Below the pieces are notes generated by a model that searched no databases, was not told the origin of the DNA, and was given only the letters and a program-made list of their open reading frames with translations. A program made the position numbers and the translations under genes. 64,000 nucleotides of DNA, taken from an uncultured Tenacibaculum sp. (GTDB lineage: Bacteria; Bacteroidota; Bacteroidia; Flavobacteriales; Flavobacteriaceae). Numbering within the stretch: position 1 is the stretch's first letter; each line of letters starts with the position of its first letter. The stretch lies in NCBI GenBank assembly GCA_947492185.1, contig CANLMR010000003.1:1-64000 (forward strand), given 5' to 3'. Positions 52,646-63,122 of the stretch are shown in pieces.

Positions 52646-53173
52646 TTAGTGCTTATCTACTACTTTTATTTCTACAGCTCCTGTTGTTTCTAATAGAGCT
52701 TTTAAATCATTTTCATTACCGTGAACTGGAATCTCCATTAAAAAATGATCATCTGTAGTTCTTGGGTCTGGATTTTCTGCTTCTTTAAATGGCCAAATTC
52801 TACTTCTCATATAAAAAGTAATTACCATAAGGTGAGCAGCAAAAAATACTGTTAATTCAAATAATATTGGAACGAATGCAGGCATATTTTCATACCAAGA
52901 AAAACTTGGTTTACCTCCAATATCTTGAGGCCAATCAGCAATCATAGTATACCAAGTTAGCCAAATTGCAATTGATGTTCCTGTAATACCATAAAAGAAC
53001 GCTGTTATAGCTAAACGAGTTGGAGCTAAACCTAAAGCCTTATCTAGTCCGTGTACTGGGAAAGGAGTATATACTTCTTCTATATGATGATGCTCTCCTC
53101 TAACTTTCTTAACGGCATCCATTAAGATATCATCATCATTGTATAATGCGTGAATTACTTTATTAGTGCTCAT
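52646..53173 (-). CDS. actD: Alternative complex III subunit ActD (DUF3341)
   Basis: A 175-residue small membrane subunit. Conserved YTPFPVHGLDKALGL and a central pair of TM helices (about 60-85 and 98-118), then DPRTTDDHFL, match DUF3341. The protein packs on ActC and has no cofactor. It overlaps actC by 11 bases, so expression is coupled. Confidence 0.93.
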   Translation of the reverse strand: MSTNKVIHALYNDDDILMDAVKKVRGEHHHIEEVYTPFPVHGLDKALGLAPTRLAITAFFYGITGTSIAIWLTWYTMIADWPQDIGGKPSFSWYENMPAFVPILFELTVFFAAHLMVITFYMRSRIWPFKEAENPDPRTTDDHFLMEIPVHGNENDLKALLETTGAVEIKVVDKH

Positions 53174-54563
53174 TGTTCTCGTCTCTTTGTTTTTTATAAT
53201 TCTCTCCTGAAGATTTTAAAATCGTCTTAATCTCTGCTGTTGGAATTACAGGGAATGTTCTAGCATATAATAAGAATAATACGAAGAAGAATCCAATAGT
53301 TCCAATGAAGATACCTACATCAACAAATGTTGGTTCAAATCTCCACCATGTAGATGGTAATTGTCCCTTACTTAATACAATTGCGATAATATCAAAACGT
53401 TCAAACCACATTCCAATATTTATAGCAATAGAAATTAAGAAAGACCATACAAAGCTTCTTCTAATTTTCTTAAACCAAAGTGCTTGAGGAATAATGATGT
53501 TAAAAATCATTAACGACCAGAATGCCCATCCGTAAGCTCCAGCTTCTGCACCAAATGATAAATATGTATAATTCTCATATGGTGACCCTGTATACCATGC
53601 AATGAAGAATTCAGTAGCATATGCAACAGCTACAATACCTCCAGTTAATATAATTACGATATTCATATACTCGATATGTAAACGAGTAATATATGCTTCC
53701 ATGTTTGTTACCTTACGCATGATACCTAATAAGGTTTGTACCATTGCAAATCCTGAGAAGATTGCTCCTGCAACGAAGTAAGGTGGAAAAATCGTTGAGT
53801 GCCATCCTGGGTTTACAGAAGTAGCAAAGTCAAACGATACAATTGTATGTACAGAAAGTACTAAAGGAGTAGCTAAACCTGCTAATACTAAAGATACTTC
53901 TTCAAAGCGTTGCCAATCTTTAGCTCTACCAGACCATCCGAAAGATAATAAAGCATATATTTTCTTCTGGAAAGGCTTAACTGCTCTGTCACGAATTGTA
54001 GCAAAATCAGGTAATAAGCCAGTCCACCAGAATACTAATGATACCGATAAATACGTAGAAATTGCGAATACATCCCATAATAAAGGCGAGTTAAAGTTAA
54101 CCCATAATGATCCGAATTGGTTTGGAATTGGTAATACCCAGTATCCATTCCATGGACGTCCCATGTGAATGATTGGGAATAAACCTGCTTGGAATACGGC
54201 AAAGATTGTCATTGCTTCAGCAGAACGGTTAATTGCCATTCTCCATTTTTGACGGAATAATAATAATACCGCTGAGATAAGTGTTCCGGCGTGACCGATA
54301 CCTACCCACCATACAAAGTTGGTAATATCCCATGCCCAACCAATGTTTTTACTTAATCCCCAAACACCAATACCTGTTCCTACTGTGTAGAAGATACATC
54401 CAAATCCCCATAGCATTGCTGCTAAAGAAATATAGAATGCAACATACCAGTGTTTGTTAGCTTTTCCTTCTATTGGTCTTGCTATATCCTCTGTAATATC
54501 ATGGTAACTCTTTTCACCAAGTATTAGAGGTTCTCTATAAGACGATTCGTAATGACCCGACAT
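53163..54563 (-). CDS. actC: Alternative complex III subunit ActC (NrfD/PsrC family)
   Basis: A 466-residue polytopic protein of about 10 TM helices in the NrfD/polysulfide-reductase membrane family; it binds quinol and anchors the Fe-S subunit. The region TNFVWWVGIGHAGTLISA and the long loops carrying GRPWNGYWVLPIPNQ are typical. It follows actB by 23 bases and overlaps actD by 11. Both ActC and ActF belong to this fold. Confidence 0.94.
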   Translation of the reverse strand: MSGHYESSYREPLILGEKSYHDITEDIARPIEGKANKHWYVAFYISLAAMLWGFGCIFYTVGTGIGVWGLSKNIGWAWDITNFVWWVGIGHAGTLISAVLLLFRQKWRMAINRSAEAMTIFAVFQAGLFPIIHMGRPWNGYWVLPIPNQFGSLWVNFNSPLLWDVFAISTYLSVSLVFWWTGLLPDFATIRDRAVKPFQKKIYALLSFGWSGRAKDWQRFEEVSLVLAGLATPLVLSVHTIVSFDFATSVNPGWHSTIFPPYFVAGAIFSGFAMVQTLLGIMRKVTNMEAYITRLHIEYMNIVIILTGGIVAVAYATEFFIAWYTGSPYENYTYLSFGAEAGAYGWAFWSLMIFNIIIPQALWFKKIRRSFVWSFLISIAINIGMWFERFDIIAIVLSKGQLPSTWWRFEPTFVDVGIFIGTIGFFFVLFLLYARTFPVIPTAEIKTILKSSGENYKKQRDENNEH

Positions 54564-54586
54564 AATCTAAATTCTTATATTTTTAA

Positions 54587-57500
54587 TTAAGCTTCGTTTG
54601 TATTTCTTACTTTCACTTGATACACTACGTTTGGTTTTGTACCAATGTAATCTAACACGTAGAAAGCTCTTCTATCTTCTTTTAACTTCGCAACAGTATC
54701 TTTTTCGTTATTCACGTCTCCAAATACCATAGCTCCAGTTGAACATGCTTGTGAACATGCAGTTTTGAACTCATCCGCTTTAACAGCTCTACCTTCTTTC
54801 TTAGCTTTTAAGATAGTAGCTTGCGTCATTTGTATACACATAGAACATTTCTCCATAACTCCACGAGAACGAACAACTACGTCTGGATTTAATACCATTT
54901 TACCGTATTCGTTATTCATGTTGAAATCGAATTCTTTGTTCTCAGCATAGTTAAACCAGTTGAAACGACGTACACGGTACGGACAGTTGTTTGCACAGTA
55001 ACGAGTTCCTACACAACGGTTGTAAGCCATTTGATTTTGACCTTGACGACCATGAGAAGTTGCAGCAACAGGACACACTGTTTCACATGGTGCATGATTA
55101 CAGTGTTGACACATCATTGGTTGGAAAGTAACCTCTGGATTTTCAGCTGGATTTTCTAAAGCATCGAATAAGTCTCCTTTACTTAATTCTAATACTTTTT
55201 CAGTATATCTTCTTTCAATATCCTTATTTGGAATATTTGGATTTTGAGCTTTAAACTCATCCATAGTCATAGCTACGCCTTCTGCATGTTGCTTGTCTTC
55301 AATAGTTGAAGAATAGTAACGATCAATACGTAACCAGTGCATATCTCTACCCACACGTACTTCATCTTTACCTACAACAGGAACATTATTTTCAGCATGA
55401 CATGCTACAACACAAGCTCCACATCCAGTACATGAAGTTAAATCAATAGATAAGTTAAAGTGGTGACCTAGACTTCTATCATGATCATCCCATAGATCTA
55501 TTTTACTTCCTTCCGTTTCTTGGTGATCATAAGACACCATGAAAGGTTGATTCCAAGTTTTCTTAGGATCTTGAGAACTGTTAACTTCTTTTAAAGTAGC
55601 TTCTCTTAAAATATCATGACGACCAGCTAATGTATTTTGAACTTGAACACAAGCAAACTTATGTGTTCCACTTACTTTTTCAACAGATACATTATACTGA
55701 ACATTCTTATTATCTTTATATAAAGGATAAGCATTTACTCCTACTTGCATTTCCTCTTTCATACCTTGTGTTCTACCATAACCTAAAGCTAAACCTAAAG
55801 AACCTTTAGCTTGACCTGGTTGAACAATTACAGGTACAGTTACTTCTACTCCGTTTACAGTAATCTTTGCATAATCTCCATCGATTGCTCCGTTGTCTTT
55901 AACAGGGTTTGAAAATCCTAACTCCTTAGCATCTGCCATAGACATTGTTAAGTAGTTATCCCAAGAAGCACGAGTAATTGGATCTGGTAATTCTTGTAAC
56001 CAAGGGTTATTTGCTTGTTTACCATCTCCTAATGCTGTAGAAGTATATAATGTTAACTCAAATTGAGTTGATTTTACTTTTGACAATTCATTTGCAGCAG
56101 CATTTACAGTTAATGCTCCTGAAATAGCATCTTCATTAGAAGTTGCTTCAGAACTTTCAGTTGCAGCTGCAACTGGAGCTCCAGTAAAGAAACCATCATG
56201 TAATGCTTGATTCCATGAAGCACCGCTTAATACATTAGTACTCCAAAACTCTTTTAATGTATCATAATAGTTTTTAGTAGCTCCTGACCATTTTAATAAT
56301 ACATCTTGAAATTGACGAGTATTAAATAATGGTGCAATTGTTGGTTGAACTAAACTATATTTCCCTGCAGTTGCCATTACATCTCCCCAGCTCTCTAAAT
56401 TATGAGGTGCAGGTAATGTAAATTGAGTAGCATTTGCAGTAGCATCGTCTTGTGTAGAAATTGCTACAGATAACTCTAATTTTTTAGTAGCTTCTCCGAA
56501 ACCAGCTAAAGAATATACTGGATTTACATTATATGCTACTAAACCTTTAGCTTTTCCTGATGTAATATCAGCAACTAATTCTGCAACCTTAGCATCATTA
56601 CCTTGACGTGTTAAGTTTACAGTTTTAGTATCTATAATCTCACTATTTAATGCTTTGTTAATTGCCAAAGCAATCATTTGAGCATTCTTATCGTTAATTC
56701 CAGTTATAACAACTCCTTTGCTTCCCGCTTTCTTTAAGTCGTTAGCTAACTTGTTAATCTCAGCATCAATTGGAGTGCTTTCTGTTGCAATGTTTTGACC
56801 TGTAATTGCATTAAATAATTTAATTAATGCATTTACCTGTAAAGAAGGCTTAGCAACAATACGCTTATCAGCATTTGCTCCTGATAAAGACATGTTACCT
56901 TCAATCTGAACATGGTAAGACATTTTACCAGTATCAGCTCTTCTTCCATCTGCATAAGATTTCTCATAACCTCCTTGCCAATCTCCTAATAAATCTGCAC
57001 CAATAGAAGCTATAACTCCAGCTTTACTAAAATCATAATTTGGTAATGCACGAACACCATACATTGCTTCAAAAGCATCAGCAGTTCCACTTTCAGAAAC
57101 AGCATCGTAAGTAACGTGTTTTACATTTGGATATTTTGTTAAGAAATCTGCGACTACTTTTTCAGTAGATGGACTTGCTAAAGTTCCTGTCATTAAATAC
57201 ACTAAAGCATTAGTATTTTTAAGACTTTCTAATTTAGCAATGATTTCTTTATCTGCATCTGCCCAAGTAACTTGAGTTTCACCTTTTCTTGGTTCTTTTA
57301 CACGTAAATCTGCATCATATAATGATAAAACTGAAGCCTGTGTACGAGCATTTGTTACTCCTCCTGCTTCTTTGTTAGGCATTATTTGAATTGGACGACC
57401 TTCTCTAGTTTTCACTAAAACGTTTGCAAAATCAAATCCATCTGCAATTGTAGTTGCATACCAATCTGCTACACCTACCACTATATCGTTAGGTTGAACT

Positions 57501-57742
57501 ACATAAGGGATTGATTTTCTTACAGGTCCTTCACAAGCTGCTAATGAAGCTGCAGCTGTTGAGAAACCTACATATTTTAAGAAATCTCTACGTGAAGTAG
57601 ATGAACCTTCAAGAGTTTCTTTATCTCCTAAAAACTCATCTGCAGGTATTTCTTGTACAAACTCTTTATTACGTAGCGTTTCAACAACAGAACTATCGTT
57701 TAGTTCTTCAACACTTTGCCAGTATTTTTTGTTTGAAGCCAT
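54587..57742 (-). CDS. actB: Alternative complex III subunit ActB (molybdopterin-oxidoreductase-like/Fe-S protein)
   Basis: A 1051-residue extracytoplasmic subunit. A TAT-like signal SRRDFLKYVGFSTAA (about 51-65) sits after a 50-residue N-terminal extension. A large molybdopterin-oxidoreductase-like region (about 70-720) carries no cofactor in the known complex. The C-terminal part has four Cys clusters for iron-sulphur centres: CTGCGACVVAC, CQHCNHAPCETVC, CVGTRYCANNC and CSMC-to-CSQAC. It receives electrons from quinol and passes them to the cytochromes. It follows actA by 32 bases. Confidence 0.95.
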   Translation of the reverse strand: MASNKKYWQSVEELNDSSVVETLRNKEFVQEIPADEFLGDKETLEGSSTSRRDFLKYVGFSTAAASLAACEGPVRKSIPYVVQPNDIVVGVADWYATTIADGFDFANVLVKTREGRPIQIMPNKEAGGVTNARTQASVLSLYDADLRVKEPRKGETQVTWADADKEIIAKLESLKNTNALVYLMTGTLASPSTEKVVADFLTKYPNVKHVTYDAVSESGTADAFEAMYGVRALPNYDFSKAGVIASIGADLLGDWQGGYEKSYADGRRADTGKMSYHVQIEGNMSLSGANADKRIVAKPSLQVNALIKLFNAITGQNIATESTPIDAEINKLANDLKKAGSKGVVITGINDKNAQMIALAINKALNSEIIDTKTVNLTRQGNDAKVAELVADITSGKAKGLVAYNVNPVYSLAGFGEATKKLELSVAISTQDDATANATQFTLPAPHNLESWGDVMATAGKYSLVQPTIAPLFNTRQFQDVLLKWSGATKNYYDTLKEFWSTNVLSGASWNQALHDGFFTGAPVAAATESSEATSNEDAISGALTVNAAANELSKVKSTQFELTLYTSTALGDGKQANNPWLQELPDPITRASWDNYLTMSMADAKELGFSNPVKDNGAIDGDYAKITVNGVEVTVPVIVQPGQAKGSLGLALGYGRTQGMKEEMQVGVNAYPLYKDNKNVQYNVSVEKVSGTHKFACVQVQNTLAGRHDILREATLKEVNSSQDPKKTWNQPFMVSYDHQETEGSKIDLWDDHDRSLGHHFNLSIDLTSCTGCGACVVACHAENNVPVVGKDEVRVGRDMHWLRIDRYYSSTIEDKQHAEGVAMTMDEFKAQNPNIPNKDIERRYTEKVLELSKGDLFDALENPAENPEVTFQPMMCQHCNHAPCETVCPVAATSHGRQGQNQMAYNRCVGTRYCANNCPYRVRRFNWFNYAENKEFDFNMNNEYGKMVLNPDVVVRSRGVMEKCSMCIQMTQATILKAKKEGRAVKADEFKTACSQACSTGAMVFGDVNNEKDTVAKLKEDRRAFYVLDYIGTKPNVVYQVKVRNTNEA

Positions 57743-57774
57743 TTATATAACGTGTTTTTCTACTTTCTTAATTA

Positions 57775-59070
57775 TTAATAGTGGCACTTACCACATTCTT
57801 TACCACCTAACTGAGCAATTGTAACTCTATCTACTCCATACTTCTTAGCTAAATCTGCATGAATCTTAGCGTAGTATTCGTTACCTTTTAAGTTAACCTG
57901 AGTTTCCTTATGACAGTCAATACACCAACCCATAGTTAATGGAGCGTGTTGATACACTTCTTCCATTTCCTCAACTGGACCGTGACATTTTTGACACTTA
58001 ACACCAGCAACAGTTACGTGTTGTGAGTGATTGAAGTATGCGAAATCTGGTAAATTATGAACCCTCACCCAATCAATTGGCTTTGTAGTTCCTGTATATT
58101 CTAATTTTTCAGCATCCCAACCTACATGCTCGTAGATTTTAGCTATTTCTTTATCTAATTCGGCTTTCCCTACTACACGACCTCCATCTTCTAAAACAAC
58201 CTTAGTATCTTCTGCTACTTCAGAAATGTTTTTATGACAGTTCATACAAACATTTAATGAAGGAATTCCTGAATGCTTAGAATGCTTAGCAGCAGAGTGA
58301 CAGTATTGACATTCAATCTTATTGTCTCCAGCGTGAATTTTATGTGAAAATAAAATTGGTTGAACAGGTTGATACCCTTCATCAACACCAACTTTAAATA
58401 ATGTTCCGAATAAAACGTAAGCTGTGATTAATGCTCCAAAGATCACAAACAACACATGTAAGAATGTATTCTTTTTAACACCTTCCCAAACTTCAGCAGC
58501 TTGACCTAACAAACCTGGAGTTTTTGGTGCTCCTTTAAGCTCACTAATTGTTTTTAATAAGTTCCCAATGATTAAGAACGCAACTACGATAGCAGCTGCA
58601 AGAATCCAAATCAACCATTTTGGTGAGCTTTCAACAGATTGAGATCCTGTTGGACCTGTTGAACCTTTTGGCCCTCCGATATTACCTACAGTAGTGTAAT
58701 ATAGAATATCATCAATATTCTGATCAGTTAACTGAGGAAAAGCAGTCATGTTTGATTGCTTGTACTCTTCATAAATAGCAATTGCATCAGCATCACCTGA
58801 AGCTCTTAACTCAGCATTATTACGAATCCATTTTTTAAGCCATTCGTTTTCTCTTCTTTCTTCTACTCCTCCTAATGCAGGACCAGTAGATTTTTTATCT
58901 AACTTGTGACATGAAGCACAATTCGCATTAAATAATGACCTACCCGCTTTTTGACGATCTACATCAACATCTTGGGCATTTACCGAAAAACTTATTAGAA
59001 ATACAAATAAGGAAGTAAGGCTACTAAGAAGGATTCGACTAAGTTTACTGTGATGATTCACACTTTTCAT
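57775..59070 (-). CDS. actA: Alternative complex III subunit ActA, six-heme cytochrome c
   Basis: A 431-residue periplasmic-facing cytochrome with a signal peptide (about 1-32) and six CxxCH sites: CASCH in an N-terminal mono-heme domain (about 35-130), then after a TM pair (about 155-175 and 200-225) CQYCH, CMNCH, CQKCH, CIDCH and CGKCH. The last five make the usual pentaheme ActA; the first is an extra mono-heme domain. It is the first gene of the operon and precedes actB. A -7 box lies at 59155-59162. Confidence 0.94.
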   Translation of the reverse strand: MKSVNHHSKLSRILLSSLTSLFVFLISFSVNAQDVDVDRQKAGRSLFNANCASCHKLDKKSTGPALGGVEERRENEWLKKWIRNNAELRASGDADAIAIYEEYKQSNMTAFPQLTDQNIDDILYYTTVGNIGGPKGSTGPTGSQSVESSPKWLIWILAAAIVVAFLIIGNLLKTISELKGAPKTPGLLGQAAEVWEGVKKNTFLHVLFVIFGALITAYVLFGTLFKVGVDEGYQPVQPILFSHKIHAGDNKIECQYCHSAAKHSKHSGIPSLNVCMNCHKNISEVAEDTKVVLEDGGRVVGKAELDKEIAKIYEHVGWDAEKLEYTGTTKPIDWVRVHNLPDFAYFNHSQHVTVAGVKCQKCHGPVEEMEEVYQHAPLTMGWCIDCHKETQVNLKGNEYYAKIHADLAKKYGVDRVTIAQLGGKECGKCHY

Positions 59071-59154
59071 ACTGTAAAAATATATTTTTTGTATCTATTC
59101 TGTATGTTGTTTTTACAATTGAGTGGCTTTTTCACCCATTCGTATAAACTCGGA

Positions 59155-59162
59155 CAAAATTA
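59155..59162 (-). promoter_or_regulatory. -7 box of the ActABCDEF-Cox operon
   Basis: Minus strand TAATTTTG, an exact TAnnTTTG box, about 85 bases before the actA ATG in a 215-base divergent intergenic region. Confidence 0.5.
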
Positions 59163-59262
59163 CTACTTCTCTATAAAATAGGAAATGTTAAGAGAATCCT
59201 AATTTGTAATTTATATTAATTCTAAATAACAAGTCATAGCAATCTATTAACTAACAAGTCGT

Positions 59263-59270
59263 TACTTTTG
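59263..59270 (+). promoter_or_regulatory. -7 box of the SPOR-domain gene
   Basis: TACTTTTG, an exact TAnnTTTG box, 15 bases before the ATG at 59286 and divergent from the actA promoter. Confidence 0.5.
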
Positions 59271-59285
59271 TAGAAAACATGGATT

Positions 59286-59651
59286 ATGAGTAAAAGTTGT
59301 AAAAAATTAATTTTATTGACCTTCTTTTTAATAGGTTTTATAAATGTTAATTCTCAATCTAACTATACAGATAATGAGAGTATTAAATCATTATTAAAAA
59401 AGAAAAGAAATTACAATAAAAAGAATGAAACCGTATACAAAATTCAGTTATACAACGGTACTGAAGGTAGAGCTAGAAATATAAAGCAAAATTACATGAC
59501 AAAATTTCCTGGTGTTCCTAGATTAAAATATGAAGCACCAGAATGGAAAGTTCAAGTTGGAAAATATTATAGCAAAATACAAGCAGATAGGGCACTTAAT
59601 AAAATAAAAGAAAAATTTTCTGGAGCGATTGTTATCCGTTTCAAAAAATAA
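59286..59651 (+). CDS. SPOR domain-containing protein
   Basis: A 121-residue secreted protein with a signal peptide (about 1-24, FINVNSQ end) and a C-terminal SPOR-like repeat domain (about 46-120: VYKIQLYNGTEGRARNI, then WKVQVGKYYSKIQADRALNKI). SPOR domains bind denuded septal peptidoglycan, and this protein has nothing else, so it may be a peptidoglycan-binding accessory. It stands alone, divergent from actA, and ends at a terminator. Confidence 0.85.
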   Translation: MSKSCKKLILLTFFLIGFINVNSQSNYTDNESIKSLLKKKRNYNKKNETVYKIQLYNGTEGRARNIKQNYMTKFPGVPRLKYEAPEWKVQVGKYYSKIQADRALNKIKEKFSGAIVIRFKK

Positions 59652-59685
59652 ATATCTCATACTAAAACTACAGCATTATATAACT

Positions 59686-59717
59686 ACTCTTTCATTTTAA
59701 ATGAAAGAGTTTTTTTG
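59686..59717 (+). terminator. Intrinsic terminator of the SPOR gene
   Basis: Perfect 10-bp stem ACTCTTTCAT (59686-59695) / ATGAAAGAGT (59701-59710), 5-base loop, followed by T7. Confidence 0.85.
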
Positions 59718-59741
59718 ATTTAAAAACAAATTTTATATTTG
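59714..59741 (+). promoter_or_regulatory. Promoter of the gene at 59776
   Basis: TTTG (59714-59717), 16-base spacer, TATATTTG (59734-59741): exact phylum elements just after the preceding terminator. Confidence 0.5.
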
Positions 59742-59775
59742 AACTAGGGCAAGGATTAAATTTTATAATTTATAA

Positions 59776-60168
59776 ATGAAGCATAGACATGTAATTTCAT
59801 TAGTTATCTATTTCTTCTTTACCGTTGGAATTTTAGCTTTAGTTAGAGTAGTTGTTTTTGAAATAAAAACAGGAGATATTTGTCCAAAAGTATTAAACAT
59901 TCCGATATGTTTTCCAATACTATCTTTCTTCATTATTGCCTTAATTAGCCATATAACAAACAAAGCAACTTATTTATATTTCATTTGTCTTGGCTTGGCT
60001 TTTTTAGTTGCACTTACAGCATCTATTTTACATCTAACAGGTCATTTCACCTGTCCTTTAACCATCTTAAAAGGTGTTCCTAAATGTTATTATGCAGTTG
60101 GACTTTTATCTGGACTCATTATATTAAAAGCAATACAATTTAAAGAAATAGAAAAAGACCTTGCATAA
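59776..60168 (+). CDS. Four-TM membrane protein with two CP..C loops, unknown function
   Basis: A 130-residue protein with four hydrophobic segments (about 8-27, 45-60, 66-88 and 104-118). Two short loops carry an internally similar pattern: CPKVLNIPIC (37-46) and CPLTILKGVPKC (96-107). Paired cysteines at the membrane edge could be redox-active, as in DsbB/VKOR-like proteins, but no CxxC pair is present and I do not recognise a family. The repeated loops suggest a 2+2 TM duplication. A terminator stem overlaps its last codons. Confidence 0.6.
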   Translation: MKHRHVISLVIYFFFTVGILALVRVVVFEIKTGDICPKVLNIPICFPILSFFIIALISHITNKATYLYFICLGLAFLVALTASILHLTGHFTCPLTILKGVPKCYYAVGLLSGLIILKAIQFKEIEKDLA

Positions 60169-60180
60169 ACAAGGTCTTTT
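60153..60180. terminator. Bidirectional intrinsic terminator overlapping a stop codon
   Basis: Perfect 11-bp stem AAAAGACCTTG (60153-60163) / CAAGGTCTTTT (60170-60180). The left arm lies in the last codons of the gene at 59776. It also terminates the infB transcript from the other strand. Confidence 0.85.
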
Positions 60181-60202
60181 ATAAATTTTATAATAAAAAG
60201 TT

Positions 60203-63037
60203 TTATTTAAGTTTCTTTTTAACTGCTACTTCAATATAAACTTCGATAACATCATTTTCTTTGATATCATTATATCCTTTGATCTGTAAACCACAATCAT
60301 AACCTTTAGTAACTTCTTTTACATCATCTTTAAAACGCTTTAAAGAAGCTAATAATCCATCATGAACTACAATTCCATCTCTAATAATTCTAACATTACC
60401 ATCTCTAGTAATCTTACCATTCATTACCATACAACCAGCAATGTTTCCTATTTTAGAAATTTTATAAACCTCTCTAATTTCAACGTTACCAATAACTTCT
60501 TCTTTCATTTCAGGAGATAACATTCCTTCCATTGCATCTTTAAGATCATTAATAGCATCATAGATGATAGAATATGTTCTGATATCTACCTCTTCTCTAT
60601 CTGCTATGGTTCTAGCATTAGACTGAGGTCTTACATTAAATCCAATAATAATCGCATCGGATGCAGAAGCTAATAAAACATCAGATTCTGTAATTGCTCC
60701 AACTCCTTTATGTAAAATATTTACTTGGATTTCTTCAGTAGATAATTTCTGGAAAGAATCTGTTAACGCTTCTACAGAACCATCTACATCTCCTTTTAAG
60801 ATAATATTTAATTCTTTGAAATCTCCTAAAGCAATACGACGACCAATTTCGTCTAGTGTTAATGTTTTCTGAGTTCTTACAGATTGTTCACGCTGTAACT
60901 GAGAACGTTTAGCCGCTATTTGTTTAGCCTCTCTTTCATCTTCAAATACATTAAACTTGTCACCTGCTTGCGGAGCTCCATCTAGACCTAAAATTGATAC
61001 TGGTGTTGATGGACCTGCTTCTTTAACCTTATTTCCTCTTTCATCAAACATAGCTCTTACTTTACCACTATGCTTACCTGCTAATAAATAATCACCAATT
61101 CTTAAAGTACCTGCTTGAACTAGTATTGTAGAAACATACCCTCTACCTTTATCTAACTGCGCTTCTACTACAGTTCCTATAGCATTTTTGTCAGGATTTG
61201 CTTTCAGCTCTAACACTTCAGCTTCTAACAATACCTTCTCTAATAATTCATCAATACCCTGACCAGTTTTAGCAGAAATTTCTTGTGACTGAATATTACC
61301 TCCCCAATCTTCAACTAATAAATTCATAGAAGATAATTGAGTTTTAATATTATCAGGATTCGCATTTGGTTTATCAACCTTATTAATTGCAAATACAATT
61401 GGCACATCTGCAGCCTGTGCATGAGAAATTGCTTCTTTTGTTTGCGGCATTACATCATCATCAGCAGCAATTACAACAATTACTAAATCAGTAACCTGAG
61501 CACCACGTGCACGCATTGCTGTAAAGGCCTCGTGACCTGGTGTATCTAAGAAAGCAATTTTTTGACCTCCTTCTAATGTTACACTGTAAGCTCCAATATG
61601 CTGTGTAATTCCTCCACTTTCTCCAGCGATTACGTTTGCTTTACGAACATAATCTAACAAAGATGTTTTACCGTGATCTACGTGACCCATTACTGTAATA
61701 ATCGGTGCACGTGGTAATAAATCTTCTGGTTCATCGACAACTTCTTCGATTGATTCTTCAACTTCAGCTCCTACGAATTCTACTTTATAGTTAAATTCTT
61801 CAGCAACAATTTGAAGTGTTTCAGCATCTAAACGCTGATTCATAGTTACCATCATACCTAACATCATACATGCAGATATAATATCTGTAACTGGTTTATC
61901 CATCATAGTTGCAACTTCACTTACTGTAACAAATTCAGTTACTTTAAGCACATTCTCTTGAGCTGCTTGCATCTCTGCTTCAGCTTGTTGTCTATGCTGA
62001 TCTCTTTTTTCTCTTCTATACTTTGCTCCTTTACCTTTGCTAGATTTACCTTGAAGTTTTTCAAGTGTTTCTCTAACTTGTTTTTGGATTTCAGCTTCTG
62101 TAAGTTCTTCTTTTTTAACTTCTGGTCTTCTTCCTCTTCTATTTCCTTGGCCACCTCTTCTATTTCCTTGACCTCCTCGATTATTTCCTTGACCTCCTCG
62201 GTTATTTCCTTGACCTGTTCTGTTTCCTTGCTGGTTTTGATTACCTGTACCTGGCTTCGTTATTCTTCTTCTTTTCTTTTTATCAGCATCATTACCTTTA
62301 TTAGCCTCAGGTTTTTTCTTTTTTGGTCTTTCAAATTGTTTTAAATCAATTTTTTGACCAGTCATTTTAGGACCATCAAGCTTTTGGTACTTTGTTTTTA
62401 TCTTCTCTGCATTTTCAGCAGTAACTTCCTTTTTAGCTTCAACTTCCTTTTTTGGCTCAACCTTTTTTGGTTCAACTTTAACTGGAGCTGCTTTATGAAT
62501 TTCTTTTTCTTCTACTTTAGGTGCTTCTTTTTTTATTTTTTTAGGCTGATGTTGAATTTCCTTCTTTACTTCAGGTTTTTTCACATCTACTTTAGGCTTA
62601 ACTGGCTCTTTAACTTCTACCTTCTTTTCTTCTTTAACCTCTACCTTCTTTTCTTCTTTAACCTCAGTAGTTTTTGCAGGATCAATATCTATTTTACCAA
62701 CTGTTTTAAGTTGCGGCTTTTCGGCTTTAGCTTTAAGAACTTCTTGTTTCTTAGCCTCCTCTTCAACTCTTTTAGCTTCTTGTTCAGCCTCGATTCTTTT
62801 GCGTATTTGTTCTTTTTCTTTACGCTTTTCTTCGCTTACTTCTTGAGAAGCTACTCGCTTAGACTTATCCGTTTGGAAACCGTCTAACAACACTTGGTAC
62901 TCTGAATCAGAAATCTTTGTAGTAGGACGTGCCTCGATTTCGTGACCATTTTTTGCCAAATGTTCTACTGCTCTATCTAAAGAGATATTTAATTCTCTTA
63001 AAACTCTGTTTAGTCTTAATTTTTTAGCTTCAGCCAT
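60203..63037 (-). CDS. infB: Translation initiation factor IF-2
   Basis: A 944-residue GTPase that places fMet-tRNA on the 30S subunit. N-terminal IF2-N (about 1-55), then a long Lys/Glu/Pro-rich linker with 9-residue [13 protein letters not shown] repeats and a Gly/Gln/Asn/Arg-rich repeat (about residues 269-301), a second IF2-N-like helical region (about 320-400), the G domain with [20 protein letters not shown] and NKVDKP, and domains II, III and IV ending KKLK. Length is normal for the phylum. It follows nusA by 85 bases on the same strand, the classical nusA-infB order. Confidence 0.97.
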   Translation of the reverse strand: MAEAKKLRLNRVLRELNISLDRAVEHLAKNGHEIEARPTTKISDSEYQVLLDGFQTDKSKRVASQEVSEEKRKEKEQIRKRIEAEQEAKRVEEEAKKQEVLKAKAEKPQLKTVGKIDIDPAKTTEVKEEKKVEVKEEKKVEVKEPVKPKVDVKKPEVKKEIQHQPKKIKKEAPKVEEKEIHKAAPVKVEPKKVEPKKEVEAKKEVTAENAEKIKTKYQKLDGPKMTGQKIDLKQFERPKKKKPEANKGNDADKKKRRRITKPGTGNQNQQGNRTGQGNNRGGQGNNRGGQGNRRGGQGNRRGRRPEVKKEELTEAEIQKQVRETLEKLQGKSSKGKGAKYRREKRDQHRQQAEAEMQAAQENVLKVTEFVTVSEVATMMDKPVTDIISACMMLGMMVTMNQRLDAETLQIVAEEFNYKVEFVGAEVEESIEEVVDEPEDLLPRAPIITVMGHVDHGKTSLLDYVRKANVIAGESGGITQHIGAYSVTLEGGQKIAFLDTPGHEAFTAMRARGAQVTDLVIVVIAADDDVMPQTKEAISHAQAADVPIVFAINKVDKPNANPDNIKTQLSSMNLLVEDWGGNIQSQEISAKTGQGIDELLEKVLLEAEVLELKANPDKNAIGTVVEAQLDKGRGYVSTILVQAGTLRIGDYLLAGKHSGKVRAMFDERGNKVKEAGPSTPVSILGLDGAPQAGDKFNVFEDEREAKQIAAKRSQLQREQSVRTQKTLTLDEIGRRIALGDFKELNIILKGDVDGSVEALTDSFQKLSTEEIQVNILHKGVGAITESDVLLASASDAIIIGFNVRPQSNARTIADREEVDIRTYSIIYDAINDLKDAMEGMLSPEMKEEVIGNVEIREVYKISKIGNIAGCMVMNGKITRDGNVRIIRDGIVVHDGLLASLKRFKDDVKEVTKGYDCGLQIKGYNDIKENDVIEVYIEVAVKKKLK
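62135..62231 (-). repeat. 21-bp coding repeats in infB
   Basis: About four tandem units of 21 bp (minus strand) coding a GQGN[NR]RG seven-residue repeat in the IF-2 linker. Confidence 0.8.
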
Positions 63038-63122
63038 AAATAATTTAATCCTTTTTATTATATAAGCAGACCAAAATCTACTTATTAATTTCGGTTTAAA
63101 GGCACCGAAAAAACCTTAAATA

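Noticed and set aside
61958..62887. Two long plus-strand open frames opposite infB, rich in Phe and Ser
   Set aside because: They are antisense shadows of the Lys/Glu and Gly-rich repeats of IF-2 and show no promoter or plausible protein features.
63090..63109. Hairpin between nusA and infB
   Set aside because: Six-bp stem without a T-tract; an operon terminator here is not supported.
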